A DNA stretch of 13,293 nucleotides from Gammaproteobacteria bacterium (GTDB taxonomy: Bacteria > Pseudomonadota > Gammaproteobacteria > Chromatiales > Chromatiaceae), in assembly GCA_019136395.1 (NCBI GenBank), contig JAGVUH010000554.1:1-13293 (forward strand), given 5' to 3'. Each line of letters starts with the position of its first letter. The stretch's first letter is position 1. This document shows, piece by piece, positions 1 to 7,359 of this stretch. The notes under the pieces were generated by a model. That model did no database searches and was not told the DNA's origin. It was given only the letters and a program-made list of their open reading frames with translations. The translations under genes and the position numbers were made by a program.

Positions 1-2033
1 CAGCCAGGCCCCGTCGAGGAAGGCGAAGAGATTGGTGCGTCCGCCCTCGGTCACCAGACCCTGGCGATTGCAAAAGAGCATGTCGAAGGCCCCCTGGCGC
101 ACGGCGGTGGCGATGGCGGCGTCATAAGGGGCGCGATGGCTGGTCTTGTGCGCGAGGAGGGGGTCGGCCTCGTCCATGGGCTCCGGGGCGATCAGCAGGC
201 CGACCGGCCTCGGGGGCAGGGGTTCGAGGGGGGCCTGACTGAGGGTGAAACTCCCATCCTTGCGCAGTTCCAATTTCAGTCGCCAGGGGTGGCCGGGGGA
301 CAAGGCGGCAATCGCGGCGGTCAGGGCCGCACGAATTTCCGCCAAGGGCAGGCGAAATCCCAGGCACTCGGCGCTGCGGCGGAGGCGCGCCAGATGCCGA
401 TCGAGATGGCGGATGCCGTCGCTGCGGGTGGCATGGAGGGTCTCGAAGAGGCTGAAACCCGGGTCGAGGGCGGTGAGGAAACGGGCCTTCAACTGGCACT
501 CGGCGTATTCCTGGTCCGCCTGGCTGTCGCTGACGATACCGGCGCCGATGCCCAGGGTCCCCGGCCGCGGCGCCAGGGGCGAACCGCTCACCGTCGGGGC
601 GCCCAGGGTGAGGGTGCGAATGGCGACCGAGAGGCAGAAGTCACCCTGGGCATGCGCCAACTCACCGGGAGCCGGGGGGAGATCGATCCAGCCGATGGCG
701 CCGGTATAGAGCCCCCGAGGCCGGGATTCGAGCTGGCGGATCCAGTGCATGGTGCGGTGCTTGGGGGCGCCGGTGATGGAGCCGCAGGGGAAGGTGGCGC
801 GCAGCACTTGGGGGAAGGTCACCCCGGGGGGTAATTCCGCCTCGATGGTGGAGGTCATCTGCCACAGGCTGGGATGGGCCTCCACCTGGAACAGGGCGGG
901 TACCCGCACGCCGCCGGCGCGGGCCAGGCGCCCGAGGTCGTTGCGTAGCAGATCGACGATCATCAGGTTTTCCGCCCGGGTCTTGGCGTCGGCGCTGAGT
1001 TGGCGCGCCAAGGTGGCATCGGTCGCGGCATCGGCCCCGCGCGGCGCCGTGCCCTTCATCGGCCGGGCCGTGAGCCGCCCCCCCTGATGACGAAGAAAGA
1101 GCTCGGGGGAACAGGAGAGAATCCAGGTCGGTTCGCCAGTGAAGTTGCCAGTAAGAGTGCCGCTGTCGATACTGGTGATCGTGCCAGATTGGTTGCAAGG
1201 ACCGACGCTAGTTCCTAGGCCAATACCTTGGCCGATGCCTACACCAGAGCCTGTGCCAGTACCCGTGCCAGGCCCGGGCGGGAGGGCGAGGAAGGACCCG
1301 AAGGGTACCGGCTGGCTCGCCCGCAGCCGACGATAGAGGCTGAAGGGGGAACCAAAGGTCTGAAAGTCCAAGCGATAGGTGAAATTGACCTGATAGGTCT
1401 CCCCGGCGAGGATCAATGCCTGGATGCGGTCCAGGGCGGCGCTGAATGCTTCCGCTCCCAGGCTGGGGTGGACATCGAAAACGCCAGCGGGGGCCGGGCG
1501 AGGTTGGGAGTTGGGGCCGTAGCTGGCACCTGAGTCTAAGCCGGCGCCGAGGCCACAGTTGGTGCCAGCAAGAGGGTTAGGGCAAGGTTTAGGGCTGGAG
1601 CTGGAGTTGGGGCAGGAACTCGGGCCAGGGCCAATACTGGCGGTGGGGGCGGGAGTGGTGGCAGGAGAGGGAGTGGAAGGGGGGCCCGCCCTGTCGGCCA
1701 GGGCCTCCACCTCCCGCGCCGCCAGCCAGCTTTCAACCTCCTGGCTGGACAGGTGTCGCAGGTCGGTGAAGAGCAGCAGGCGCAGGGCACCCCGCTCCCC
1801 CGCCTCCCATGCCTGGTCCCCCGACTCCCACCCTTGTTCACCCGCTCCCATTCATAATCGGCCAGGACCACCACGTGCCGGCCGGCACGCATCTCCCGTT
1901 CCGCTTCGGCCCAGACCGCTTCCAGGCGCCCGGGATCTTCGCACCGGCATTCCCGCACCAAGCCGGTGTAGAGCCGGCTGGTGGGCTTCGCCGCGGTGGC
2001 TGCGCGGTCGTCAAGGAGGGCAAAGCAATTCAT
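1..2033 (-). CDS. pabB: Aminodeoxychorismate synthase component I fused to aminodeoxychorismate lyase (PabB-PabC); frame-broken, 3' end outside window
   Basis: PabB aminates chorismate to 4-amino-4-deoxychorismate, and the PabC domain then releases pyruvate to give p-aminobenzoate for folate; both act in the cytosol. The PabB chorismate-binding core is clear: TARPMKGTAPRG (near 1030-1075) has the Lys that separates PabB from the Ala of TrpE, followed by KTRAENLMIVDLLRNDLGR and CGSITGAPK. The PabC (class IV aminotransferase) part begins at FSLFETLHATR, has the candidate PLP lysine in AHKTSHR (145-147), and reaches VTEGGRTNLF at the left edge, so only its C-terminus is missing. The start ATG at 2033 opens MNCFALLDD and runs as PabB-like sequence to ADYEW near 1848; from there the homologous sequence continues in another frame (GAGEQGWE...ALRLLLFTDL), open to base 1. 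One G missing from a GGG run would explain this. Two low-complexity inserts (about 1140-1278 and 1505-1690) enlarge PabB without breaking frame. Identity is certain; whether the gene is functional is not. Confidence 0.9.
1201..1278 (-). repeat. In-frame hexanucleotide-period repeat in pabB coding for Gly-X dipeptides
   Basis: Thirteen consecutive six-base units encode X-Gly pairs: PG PG TG TG TG SG VG IG QG IG LG TS VG. Every second codon is GGN while the other varies, so the DNA is periodic but degenerate. A related Ser/Thr/Gly-rich stretch continues to about 1140. It lies between FGSFLALPP and WILSCSPELF, where PabB and TrpE proteins normally have a short beta-hairpin loop, which suggests an expansion tolerated on the surface. 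Confidence 0.75.
1505..1690 (-). repeat. Second in-frame low-complexity insert in pabB (Pro/Ser/Thr, then Gly/Ser)
   Basis: About 60 codons rich in Pro, Ser, Thr, Asn and Gly separate the N-terminal part (ending EVEALADRAG) from the next PabB block (AGVFDVHPSL). On the plus strand the DNA shows a loose six-base period with GG recurring (GGGTTA, GGGCAA, GGTTTA, GGGCTG...). It is more degenerate than the repeat at 1201-1278 but of the same kind. There is no stop codon in the coding frame. Confidence 0.6.
1847..1849 (-). other. Apparent 1-nt frameshift in pabB at a short G run
   Basis: The upstream reading frame ends its PabB-like sequence with ADYEW, and the downstream frame picks up at GAGEQ on the same bases. 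One extra G in the GGG run (CCC on the plus strand) would join them as TGG-GGA-GCG-GGT. The downstream frame has an ATG at 1851 but a stop just before it, and no good ribosome binding site was seen. It may be a real mutation, a sequencing or assembly indel, or, less likely, recoding. Confidence 0.75.
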
Positions 2034-2130
2034 GGCATCTCGCAATGCATCCGTCGATAGCGCACATTAGCGTGAAACACATCAGCAGAGCTTGTCATCT
2101 TCTGGGGTGTGGGGTGCCCCCTCATGACGA

Positions 2131-2161
2131 TTGGCGTGGCAGACGCCACAGGGGTCTGCCA
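2131..2161 (+). promoter_or_regulatory. Overlapping alternative hairpins upstream of the K+ channel gene
   Basis: One stem pairs TGGCAGAC (2137-2144) with GTCTGCCA (2154-2161) across a 9-nt loop. The same bases can instead form TGGCGT/ACGCCA (2132-2137 with 2143-2148) or GTGGC/GCCAC (2136-2140 with 2145-2149). These cannot coexist. No T-run follows, so it is not a standard terminator. It sits 64 bases before the channel start. A regulatory role is only a guess. Confidence 0.3.
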
Positions 2162-2224
2162 TCGTCTGGGGCGCGGATTGACCCTATGACGGTTTGTGTG
2201 AGGCAAAAATTGGGGACCAAGCTC

Positions 2225-3055
2225 ATGCGCAACTCATTAACCTGGCGCCAGCGCCTGTATATAATCATCTTCGAGTCCGACACCCAGGCGGGCCAGCGCT
2301 TCGACACCGCCCTGCTGCTGACCATCCTGGCCAGCCTGGTGGTGGTGATGCTGGACAGCATCCAGGCCATCCATCTGGCCTACCGCGATCTCTTCCATGC
2401 CCTGGAATGGGGCTTCACCGCCCTCTTCGCCCTGGAATACGCCTTGCGCCTCTATTCCTCGCCCAAACCCCTGCGCTACGCCTTCAGCTTCTTTGGCCTG
2501 ATCGACCTCCTGGCGGTGCTGCCGGCCTTCCTCGCCCTGGCCTTTGATGACGCCCAGTATCTGCTGATCGTGCGGGTCATCCGTATGATCCGCATCTTCC
2601 GCGTGCTTAAGCTGCGCCAGTATCTGGCCCAGGCCAACTTCCTGCTCACCGCCTTGCGCGCCAGCCGGCGTAAGATCATTGTCTTCCTGGTCGCCGTCTC
2701 CTCCCTGGTGACGGTCTTCGGTACCCTGATGTATGTCATCGAGGGCCCGGCCAACGGCTTCACCAGTATCCCGACCAGTATCTACTGGGCGGTGGTGACC
2801 CTGACCACGGTGGGTTTCGGCGACATCACGCCCAAGACGCCCCTGGGGCAGATGGTCGCTTCCCTGGTCATGATCACCGGCTATTCCATCATCGCCGTCC
2901 CCACCGGCATCTTCACCGCCGAGCTGACCCAGGCCCTGCGCCAGGAGGGCCAACTCCAACACGACTGCCCCCACTGCGGCAAGTCCCGCCACGAGGCCAA
3001 CGCCGCCTTCTGCAACCGCTGCGGGAGCCCCTTGTTCCCGCGTGAGGGTAGGTAA
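2225..3055 (+). CDS. Voltage-gated-type potassium channel with C-terminal zinc ribbon
   Basis: This 276-residue inner-membrane protein has the six-helix ion-transport fold. The S4-like segment (RVIRMIRIFRVLKLRQ, residues 117-132) carries regularly spaced Arg and Lys residues. The pore loop has the K+ selectivity filter TTVGFGD (194-200), followed by the last helix. A cytosolic tail (from about 235) ends in a zinc ribbon with Cys248, Cys251, Cys263 and Cys266 (CPHC...CNRC). The family (VIC superfamily, PF00520) passes K+ in response to membrane potential; the ribbon may be structural or sense metal or redox state, which is inference. I chose the ATG at 2225 because GGGGA lies 8 bases upstream; an in-frame ATG at 2186 would add 13 residues with no good ribosome site. 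It is monocistronic, transcribed divergently from pabB. Family is confident; K+ selectivity follows from GFGD. Confidence 0.9.
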   Translation: MRNSLTWRQRLYIIIFESDTQAGQRFDTALLLTILASLVVVMLDSIQAIHLAYRDLFHALEWGFTALFALEYALRLYSSPKPLRYAFSFFGLIDLLAVLPAFLALAFDDAQYLLIVRVIRMIRIFRVLKLRQYLAQANFLLTALRASRRKIIVFLVAVSSLVTVFGTLMYVIEGPANGFTSIPTSIYWAVVTLTTVGFGDITPKTPLGQMVASLVMITGYSIIAVPTGIFTAELTQALRQEGQLQHDCPHCGKSRHEANAAFCNRCGSPLFPREGR

Positions 3056-3305
3056 GACCCGATCGCTTCCGACGGAGGATGGACGTTTAGTGAACCCGCG
3101 CTCAGAAATCATGTCATCCGACAGACATTGTCGTTCATCATCGTCCTGATTTAAGGAACTAATATCGGAAGGGGATGCCAAGCCCGCCTGAACCATGGGG
3201 TCTGACTGGCGATGACCCCTCCCCCTACCGCAACCTTCGGGCTTGACGCCAACCCCGGCTTCCCTGCACAGTCCGATCTCCCGTCTCCCCGAGGCTCTAA
3301 AGACC

Positions 3306-4415
3306 GTGAACCTGGACCCTTTTCTCAAAGTCATGGCCGCCAAACATGGCTCGGATCTCTTTTTCAGCGAGGGGGCGCGGCCGCATCTCAAGGTGGATGG
3401 GAGCTTGCTGCCGTTCGGCGACCGGGCCCTGACCGGCGAGGAGATCCTGGCCCTGGCCCATTCGGTGATGGACGAGGGCCAGCAGCGGGAGCTGGCCCAG
3501 ACCTGGGAGTGCAACCTGGGGGTGGAACTAAAGGGCACGGGGCGTTTTCGGGTCAACGTCTTCCGCCAGCGGGGCGGGCCGGCGATGGTCATCCGCTACA
3601 TCAAGGACCGCATCCCGACCTTCGAGGAGCTCTCCCTGCCCCCGGTCCTGGCGGAGCTGATCAGCGCCAAGCGCGGCCTGCTGCTGGTGGTGGGCGCCAC
3701 CGGCTCGGGCAAGTCCACCACCCTGGCGGCGATGATCGACTACCGCAACCGCAACAACCGCGGGCACATTCTCACCATCGAAGACCCCATTGAATTCACC
3801 CACCAGCACCAGAAGTCCATCGTCAACCAGCGCGAGGTGGGCATTGATACGATGTCCTACGAGGCGGCGCTGAAGAACGCCATGCGCGAGGCCCCGGACG
3901 TCATCCTCATCGGCGAGATCCGCGACGCGGCGACCATGAAGCACGCCCTGGCCTATGCCGAGACCGGCCACCTGTGCGTCTCGACCCTGCATGCCAACAA
4001 CGCCAACCAGACCATCGACCGCATCCTCAGCTTCTTCCCGGAGAATCACCGCCAGCAGGTGCGCATGGACCTGGCCCTTAACCTGCTGGCCGTGGTCTCC
4101 CAACGCCTGATCCCGGCCAAGGACGGGGGCCGGGCCCCGGCGGTGGAGGTGATGCGCCAGACCCGCTACATCTCCGACCTGATCCTCAAGGGCGAGATCG
4201 AGAGCATCAAGGAGGCTATGCGCCAGAGCGGCGTCGCCGGCATGCAGACCTTCGACGAATCCCTCTACCAGCTCTACCGCCAGGGGCGCGTCAGCCTGGA
4301 GGAGGCCCTGGCCAACGCCGATTCGCGCAACGACCTGGCGCTGCGCATTCGCCTCGAAGGGGCCGCCGCGCAGTCCGACGGCCCCGGCCCCCGGGAGACG
4401 CCGGACCTGGCCTGA
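3306..4415 (+). CDS. pilU: Type IV pilus retraction ATPase PilU
   Basis: This 369-residue cytosolic secretion ATPase assists PilT in pulling back type IV pili for twitching motility and surface responses. The N-terminal block NLDPFLKVMAAKHGSDLFFS is typical of PilU. The core has Walker A GATGSGKST (130-138), the Asp box TIEDPIEF (157-164), Walker B VILIGEIRD (199-207) and the His box STLHANNANQ (226-235). The phrases MVIRYIKDRIP and KSIVNQREVGIDT favour PilU over PilT. I place the start at GTG 3306, where family homology begins, with GAGG at 3291-3294; a TTG at 3243 would add 21 unrelated-looking residues. No pilT lies beside it here, although the two are often adjacent. The 250 bases upstream hold only a weak hairpin (3197-3202 with 3214-3219) and no convincing promoter. 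The Ala/Pro/Gly-rich tail after about 352 looks unstructured. Confidence 0.93.
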   Translation: MNLDPFLKVMAAKHGSDLFFSEGARPHLKVDGSLLPFGDRALTGEEILALAHSVMDEGQQRELAQTWECNLGVELKGTGRFRVNVFRQRGGPAMVIRYIKDRIPTFEELSLPPVLAELISAKRGLLLVVGATGSGKSTTLAAMIDYRNRNNRGHILTIEDPIEFTHQHQKSIVNQREVGIDTMSYEAALKNAMREAPDVILIGEIRDAATMKHALAYAETGHLCVSTLHANNANQTIDRILSFFPENHRQQVRMDLALNLLAVVSQRLIPAKDGGRAPAVEVMRQTRYISDLILKGEIESIKEAMRQSGVAGMQTFDESLYQLYRQGRVSLEEALANADSRNDLALRIRLEGAAAQSDGPGPRETPDLA

Positions 4416-4438
4416 GGGCGGACCACAACCCCGCCCTT

Positions 4439-4454
4439 TGGCCCGATGCTTGCA
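4439..4454 (+). promoter_or_regulatory. Sigma-54 (RpoN) -24/-12 promoter candidate for glgP
   Basis: TGGCCCG-ATGC-TTGCA matches the RpoN consensus TGGCACG-N4-TTGCA with a single mismatch and has the obligatory GG-N10-GC spacing (GG 4440-4441, GC 4452-4453). It lies just after the pilU stop. Transcription would begin near 4465, leaving a leader of about 140 bases before glgP. No upstream activator site was identified. Confidence 0.55.
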
Positions 4455-4606
4455 TTCGTACCCGTAACGCCCTTGCCAGCCCGTAATCACCAGGGCCCCG
4501 CCCCGGTCCCGCGGGGGCGCCCCGGCCACCGCCCGTCACGGTGGTCAGGCACACGCCTCGTTCTGGCCCGAATCATCCCTTTCACCCCAGCCGCGGAGCT
4601 CCTGCC

Positions 4607-7114
4607 ATGTCACCCTACCTTGACATGACCCATAGCCGACCCAACGAGAACCTCTTCGACCTGCCACCCCTGGCCCTTTCCGCCGAGGGCCTGGCCTTGG
4701 ACTTCAAGCGCTACTACGCCAGCACCCTGGGCCGGGATCGGGACTGCCGCTCCACTTACTACCCCTACCGTGCCCTGTCCCTGGTCATGCGTGACCGCCT
4801 CATGGAGCGCTGGAAACGCACCCGTCAGGCCCAGGACGAGGCGGACTGCAAGCGCACCCACTATCTGTCCCTGGAATTCCTGATGGGGCGGGCCCTGTGC
4901 AACGCCATGTTCAACCTGGGCGTGACCGACTCGGCGGCATCCGGGCTGCATCAACTGGGTCTCCACCTGGAGGAACTCGCCGCCAGCGAGCCCGACGCCG
5001 GCCTGGGCAATGGCGGCCTGGGGCGGCTGGCGGCCTGCTTCCTCGATTCCTGCGCCACCCTGCAACTGCCGGTGAAGGGTTACGGCCTGCGCTACGAGTA
5101 CGGCATGTTTCGCCAGAACCTCGACAACGGCTTTCAGGTCGAGGAACCGGATCACTGGCTGCGGGATGGCAACCCCTGGGAGCTGGAGCGCCCGGAATAC
5201 ACCCAGCGCATCCAGTTTGGCGGCCGGGTGGATTTTCACCAGGACGACAGCGGCCGTCTCATGGCCTATTGGGTCGACACCCACGACGTCCTGGCGGTGC
5301 CCTTCGACACCCCGGTGCCCGGCTACCAGAACGACACCATCAACACCCTGCGGCTGTGGAAGGCTGCGGCCACCGACGAATTCAACCTGGGTGAATTCAA
5401 CGCCGGCAGCTATCCGGAATCCGTCGCCGCCAAGAACGCGGCCGAGCACATCACCATGGTGCTCTACCCCAACGACGCCAGCGAGAACGGCAAGGAGTTG
5501 CGGCTGCGCCAGCAGTACCTCCTCGCCAGCGCCAGCCTCAAGGATGTGCTGCGTGAGTGGTGTCGCCTGCACGGGCGGGACTTCAGCCGCTTCGCGGAGA
5601 AGAACTGCTTCCAGCTCAACGACACCCATCCCGCCATCTCGGTGGCGGAGCTGATGCGCCTGCTGATGGACGAGCACCGGCTGGAGTGGAACGAGGCCTG
5701 GGCCATCACCTCCGCCACCATGGCCTACACCAACCACACCCTGCTGCCGGAGGCCCTGGAGCGCTGGCCGGTGCGGATGTTCCAGGCCCTGCTGCCGCGC
5801 CACTTGCAGATCATCTACGAGATCAACGCCCGCTTCCTCAGCGAGGTCGCCTCGCGCTGGCCCGGCGACATGGCGCGCCAGGCGCGCATGTCCCTGATCG
5901 AGGAGGGTCATGAGCCGCAGATCCGCATGGCCTTCCTGGCCATCGTCGGCAGCTTTTCCGTCAACGGGGTCGCCGAGCTCCACTCCCGGCTGCTCAGCGA
6001 GGGCCTGTTTCGCGACTTCCATGAACTCTGGCCCCACAAGTTCAACAACAAGACCAATGGGGTCACGCCCCGCCGCTGGCTGGCGATGTGCAACCCCGGA
6101 CTGCGCGACCTACTCAACGAGACCATCGGCCCGGACTGGGTGCGCGACCTGGGGCAACTGGCGCGGATCGCCCCGCTGGCGGATGACCCGGCCTTTCGGG
6201 AGCGCTTCCGCGCCATCAAGCACGCCAACAAGGAGGCGCTGGCCCATCTGGTGGCCCGGGACTGCCAGGTCGAATTCGACCCCGCCGCCCTCTTCGATGT
6301 CCAGGTCAAGCGCATCCACGAATACAAGCGTCAGCTCCTGAACCTGCTGCACGTCATCCATCTCTACAACCGCGTTAAGCATGGCGACACCGCCAACTGG
6401 ACGCCGCGCTGCGTCCTCATCGGCGGCAAGGCGGCGCCCGGTTACGCCATGGCCAAGCTGATCATCAAGCTTATCAACAACGTCGCCCGGGTGGTGAATG
6501 GCGACAAGGCCACCGAGGGCCTGCTGCGCCTGGCCTTCATCCCCGACTACCGGGTCTCGGTCATGGAGGTCATCGCCCCCGGCACCGATCTGTCGGAGCA
6601 GATCTCCACCGCCGGCAAGGAGGCCTCCGGTACCGGCAACATGAAGTTCATGATGAACGGCGCCGTGACCATCGGCACCCTGGACGGGGCCAACATCGAG
6701 ATTCGCGACCAGGCCGGGGCCGACAACTTCTTCCTCTTCGGGCTCACGGCCGAGGCGGTGGAGGCGCGGCGCTCGCGCTATGACCCCGATGCCATCATCC
6801 GGGGCCACCGGGAGCTGACGGAGGTCATGAACCTGCTCGAAGCGGGTCACTTCAACCAGTTCGAGCCCGGCCTGTTCGACCCCATCATCCAGGCCATCCG
6901 CAGCCCCCACGACCCCTGGATGACCGCCGCCGACTTCCCGCCCTATATCCAGGCCCAGGCCACCGCCGCCGCGGCCTATCGGGACCCCGAGCGTTGGACG
7001 CGGATGGCCATCCTCAACACCGCCCAGAGTGGCCGTTTCTCCTCCGACCGGACGATCGGCGAGTACAACCGGGACATCTGGAAGCTGCCGGCGGTCAGGC
7101 CCTTGCCCCTCTGA
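4607..7114 (+). CDS. glgP: Glycogen/starch/alpha-glucan phosphorylase
   Basis: This cytosolic GT35 enzyme of 835 residues cleaves alpha-1,4-glucan ends with phosphate to give glucose-1-phosphate; the length is normal for the family. Visible signatures are DAGLGNGGLGRLAACFLDS (from residue 130), YGMFRQ, NDTHPAISVAELMRLLMDE, VKRIHEYKRQLLN (Lys568) and the pyridoxal-phosphate site EASGTGNMKF with Lys680. The ATG at 4607 has GGAG at 4595-4598, 8 bases upstream; upstream in-frame codons to 4541 lack homology. It follows pilU by 191 bases and probably has its own sigma-54-type promoter, so it need not be co-transcribed with pilU. Two GH57 alpha-glucan enzymes lie downstream beyond two other genes, suggesting a glycogen-use neighbourhood, although no glgA, glgB or glgC is in view. 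The leader contains a GC hairpin (4499-4504 with 4514-4519). No damage is seen. Confidence 0.97.
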   Translation: MSPYLDMTHSRPNENLFDLPPLALSAEGLALDFKRYYASTLGRDRDCRSTYYPYRALSLVMRDRLMERWKRTRQAQDEADCKRTHYLSLEFLMGRALCNAMFNLGVTDSAASGLHQLGLHLEELAASEPDAGLGNGGLGRLAACFLDSCATLQLPVKGYGLRYEYGMFRQNLDNGFQVEEPDHWLRDGNPWELERPEYTQRIQFGGRVDFHQDDSGRLMAYWVDTHDVLAVPFDTPVPGYQNDTINTLRLWKAAATDEFNLGEFNAGSYPESVAAKNAAEHITMVLYPNDASENGKELRLRQQYLLASASLKDVLREWCRLHGRDFSRFAEKNCFQLNDTHPAISVAELMRLLMDEHRLEWNEAWAITSATMAYTNHTLLPEALERWPVRMFQALLPRHLQIIYEINARFLSEVASRWPGDMARQARMSLIEEGHEPQIRMAFLAIVGSFSVNGVAELHSRLLSEGLFRDFHELWPHKFNNKTNGVTPRRWLAMCNPGLRDLLNETIGPDWVRDLGQLARIAPLADDPAFRERFRAIKHANKEALAHLVARDCQVEFDPAALFDVQVKRIHEYKRQLLNLLHVIHLYNRVKHGDTANWTPRCVLIGGKAAPGYAMAKLIIKLINNVARVVNGDKATEGLLRLAFIPDYRVSVMEVIAPGTDLSEQISTAGKEASGTGNMKFMMNGAVTIGTLDGANIEIRDQAGADNFFLFGLTAEAVEARRSRYDPDAIIRGHRELTEVMNLLEAGHFNQFEPGLFDPIIQAIRSPHDPWMTAADFPPYIQAQATAAAAYRDPERWTRMAILNTAQSGRFSSDRTIGEYNRDIWKLPAVRPLPL

Positions 7115-7130
7115 TCCCCCTGTCTCCTCC

Positions 7131-7152
7131 GCCAGGCGGCGCGCCGGCTGGC
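7131..7152 (+). terminator. GC-rich hairpin after glgP, possible terminator without T-run
   Basis: A near-perfect 22-base palindrome begins 16 bases after the glgP stop: GCCAG pairs with CTGGC, then one G-G mismatch, then further GC pairs. A second small stem (CCGG-AAGGA-CCGG) follows from 7154. No T-tract is present, so if it stops transcription it does so weakly or with Rho; it may instead protect the mRNA 3' end. Confidence 0.35.
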
Positions 7153-7192
7153 CCCGGAAGGACCGGCTAACGCCGCCCGACCCTTGGCTTGC

Positions 7193-7243
7193 CTTCTTGG
7201 GTCGTCCTTGCGGGGTGTCTTCTTGGGTTGCCCTTCAGGGTTT
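7193..7243 (+). repeat. Imperfect 26-bp direct repeat just upstream of a promoter
   Basis: Two adjacent units, 7193-7218 and 7219-7243, both start CTTCTTGGGT and continue with similar bases (YGYCCTT, then GGG). The second runs into the -35 box at 7242. This position suits an activator binding as a direct repeat, but no known operator is recognised and a chance duplication is possible. Confidence 0.5.
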
Positions 7244-7270
7244 GACCGCAAGGCGACTTGGGTGTAAGAA
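7242..7270 (+). promoter_or_regulatory. Sigma-70 promoter of the globule-like gene
   Basis: TTGACC (7242-7247) and TAAGAA (7265-7270) are separated by exactly 17 bases. The -35 matches five of six consensus positions and the -10 four of six. Transcription would begin near 7277, giving a leader of about 80 bases before the GTG at 7360. Confidence 0.55.
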
Positions 7271-7274
7271 ATTG

Positions 7275-7323
7275 CCCGACCGGCCACCAAGGCCGGCGGG
7301 ACTCGCGGCTCGAGGCGCGAGCC
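7275..7323 (+). promoter_or_regulatory. Two tandem stem-loops in the mRNA leader
   Basis: The first stem pairs CCGGCC (7280-7285) with GGCCGG (7291-7296) over a 5-base loop, extended by CCCG/CGGG across one bulged base. The second pairs GGCTCG (7307-7312) with CGAGCC (7318-7323), or alternatively CTCGCG with CGCGAG (7302-7307 with 7316-7321). Both lie between the predicted transcription start and the ribosome site near 7348, which they leave free. They may stabilise the 5' end of an abundant mRNA. Confidence 0.45.
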
Positions 7324-7359
7324 ATGAGGAGACCCCCTTGCACCACCGGAGGACAAGCC

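Noticed and set aside
2131..2147. Second sigma-54-like site before the K+ channel (TGG...ACGCC)
   Set aside because: GG-N10-GC spacing is present, but both halves have two mismatches; more likely a by-product of the hairpins.
1559..2185. Long plus-strand open frame leading into the K+ channel, apparently extending it by over 200 residues
   Set aside because: The upstream part is Arg/Ser/Pro-rich sequence antisense to pabB with no family resemblance; the channel starts at a ribosome-site-supported ATG at 2225.
3119..3133. CGACA/TGTCG palindrome between the channel and pilU as an operator
   Set aside because: Only five pairs and not associated with a recognisable promoter; expected by chance.
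3243..3305. TTG start adding 21 residues to PilU
   Set aside because: The added residues are Pro/Ser-rich and precede the conserved NLDPFLK start; GTG 3306 fits family length better.
2237..3592. Minus-strand open frame of about 450 codons across the channel and pilU start
   Set aside because: It is an antisense shadow rich in Gly, Gln, His and Asp with no domain, generated by the third-position GC bias of the plus-strand genes.
4499..4519. GC hairpin as terminator of pilU
   Set aside because: Only six pairs, no T-run, and it lies downstream of the predicted glgP promoter, so it would sit in the glgP leader.
4610..6037. Minus-strand open frame of 475 codons inside glgP
   Set aside because: Complementary to strongly conserved phosphorylase sequence; composition typical of antisense frames.
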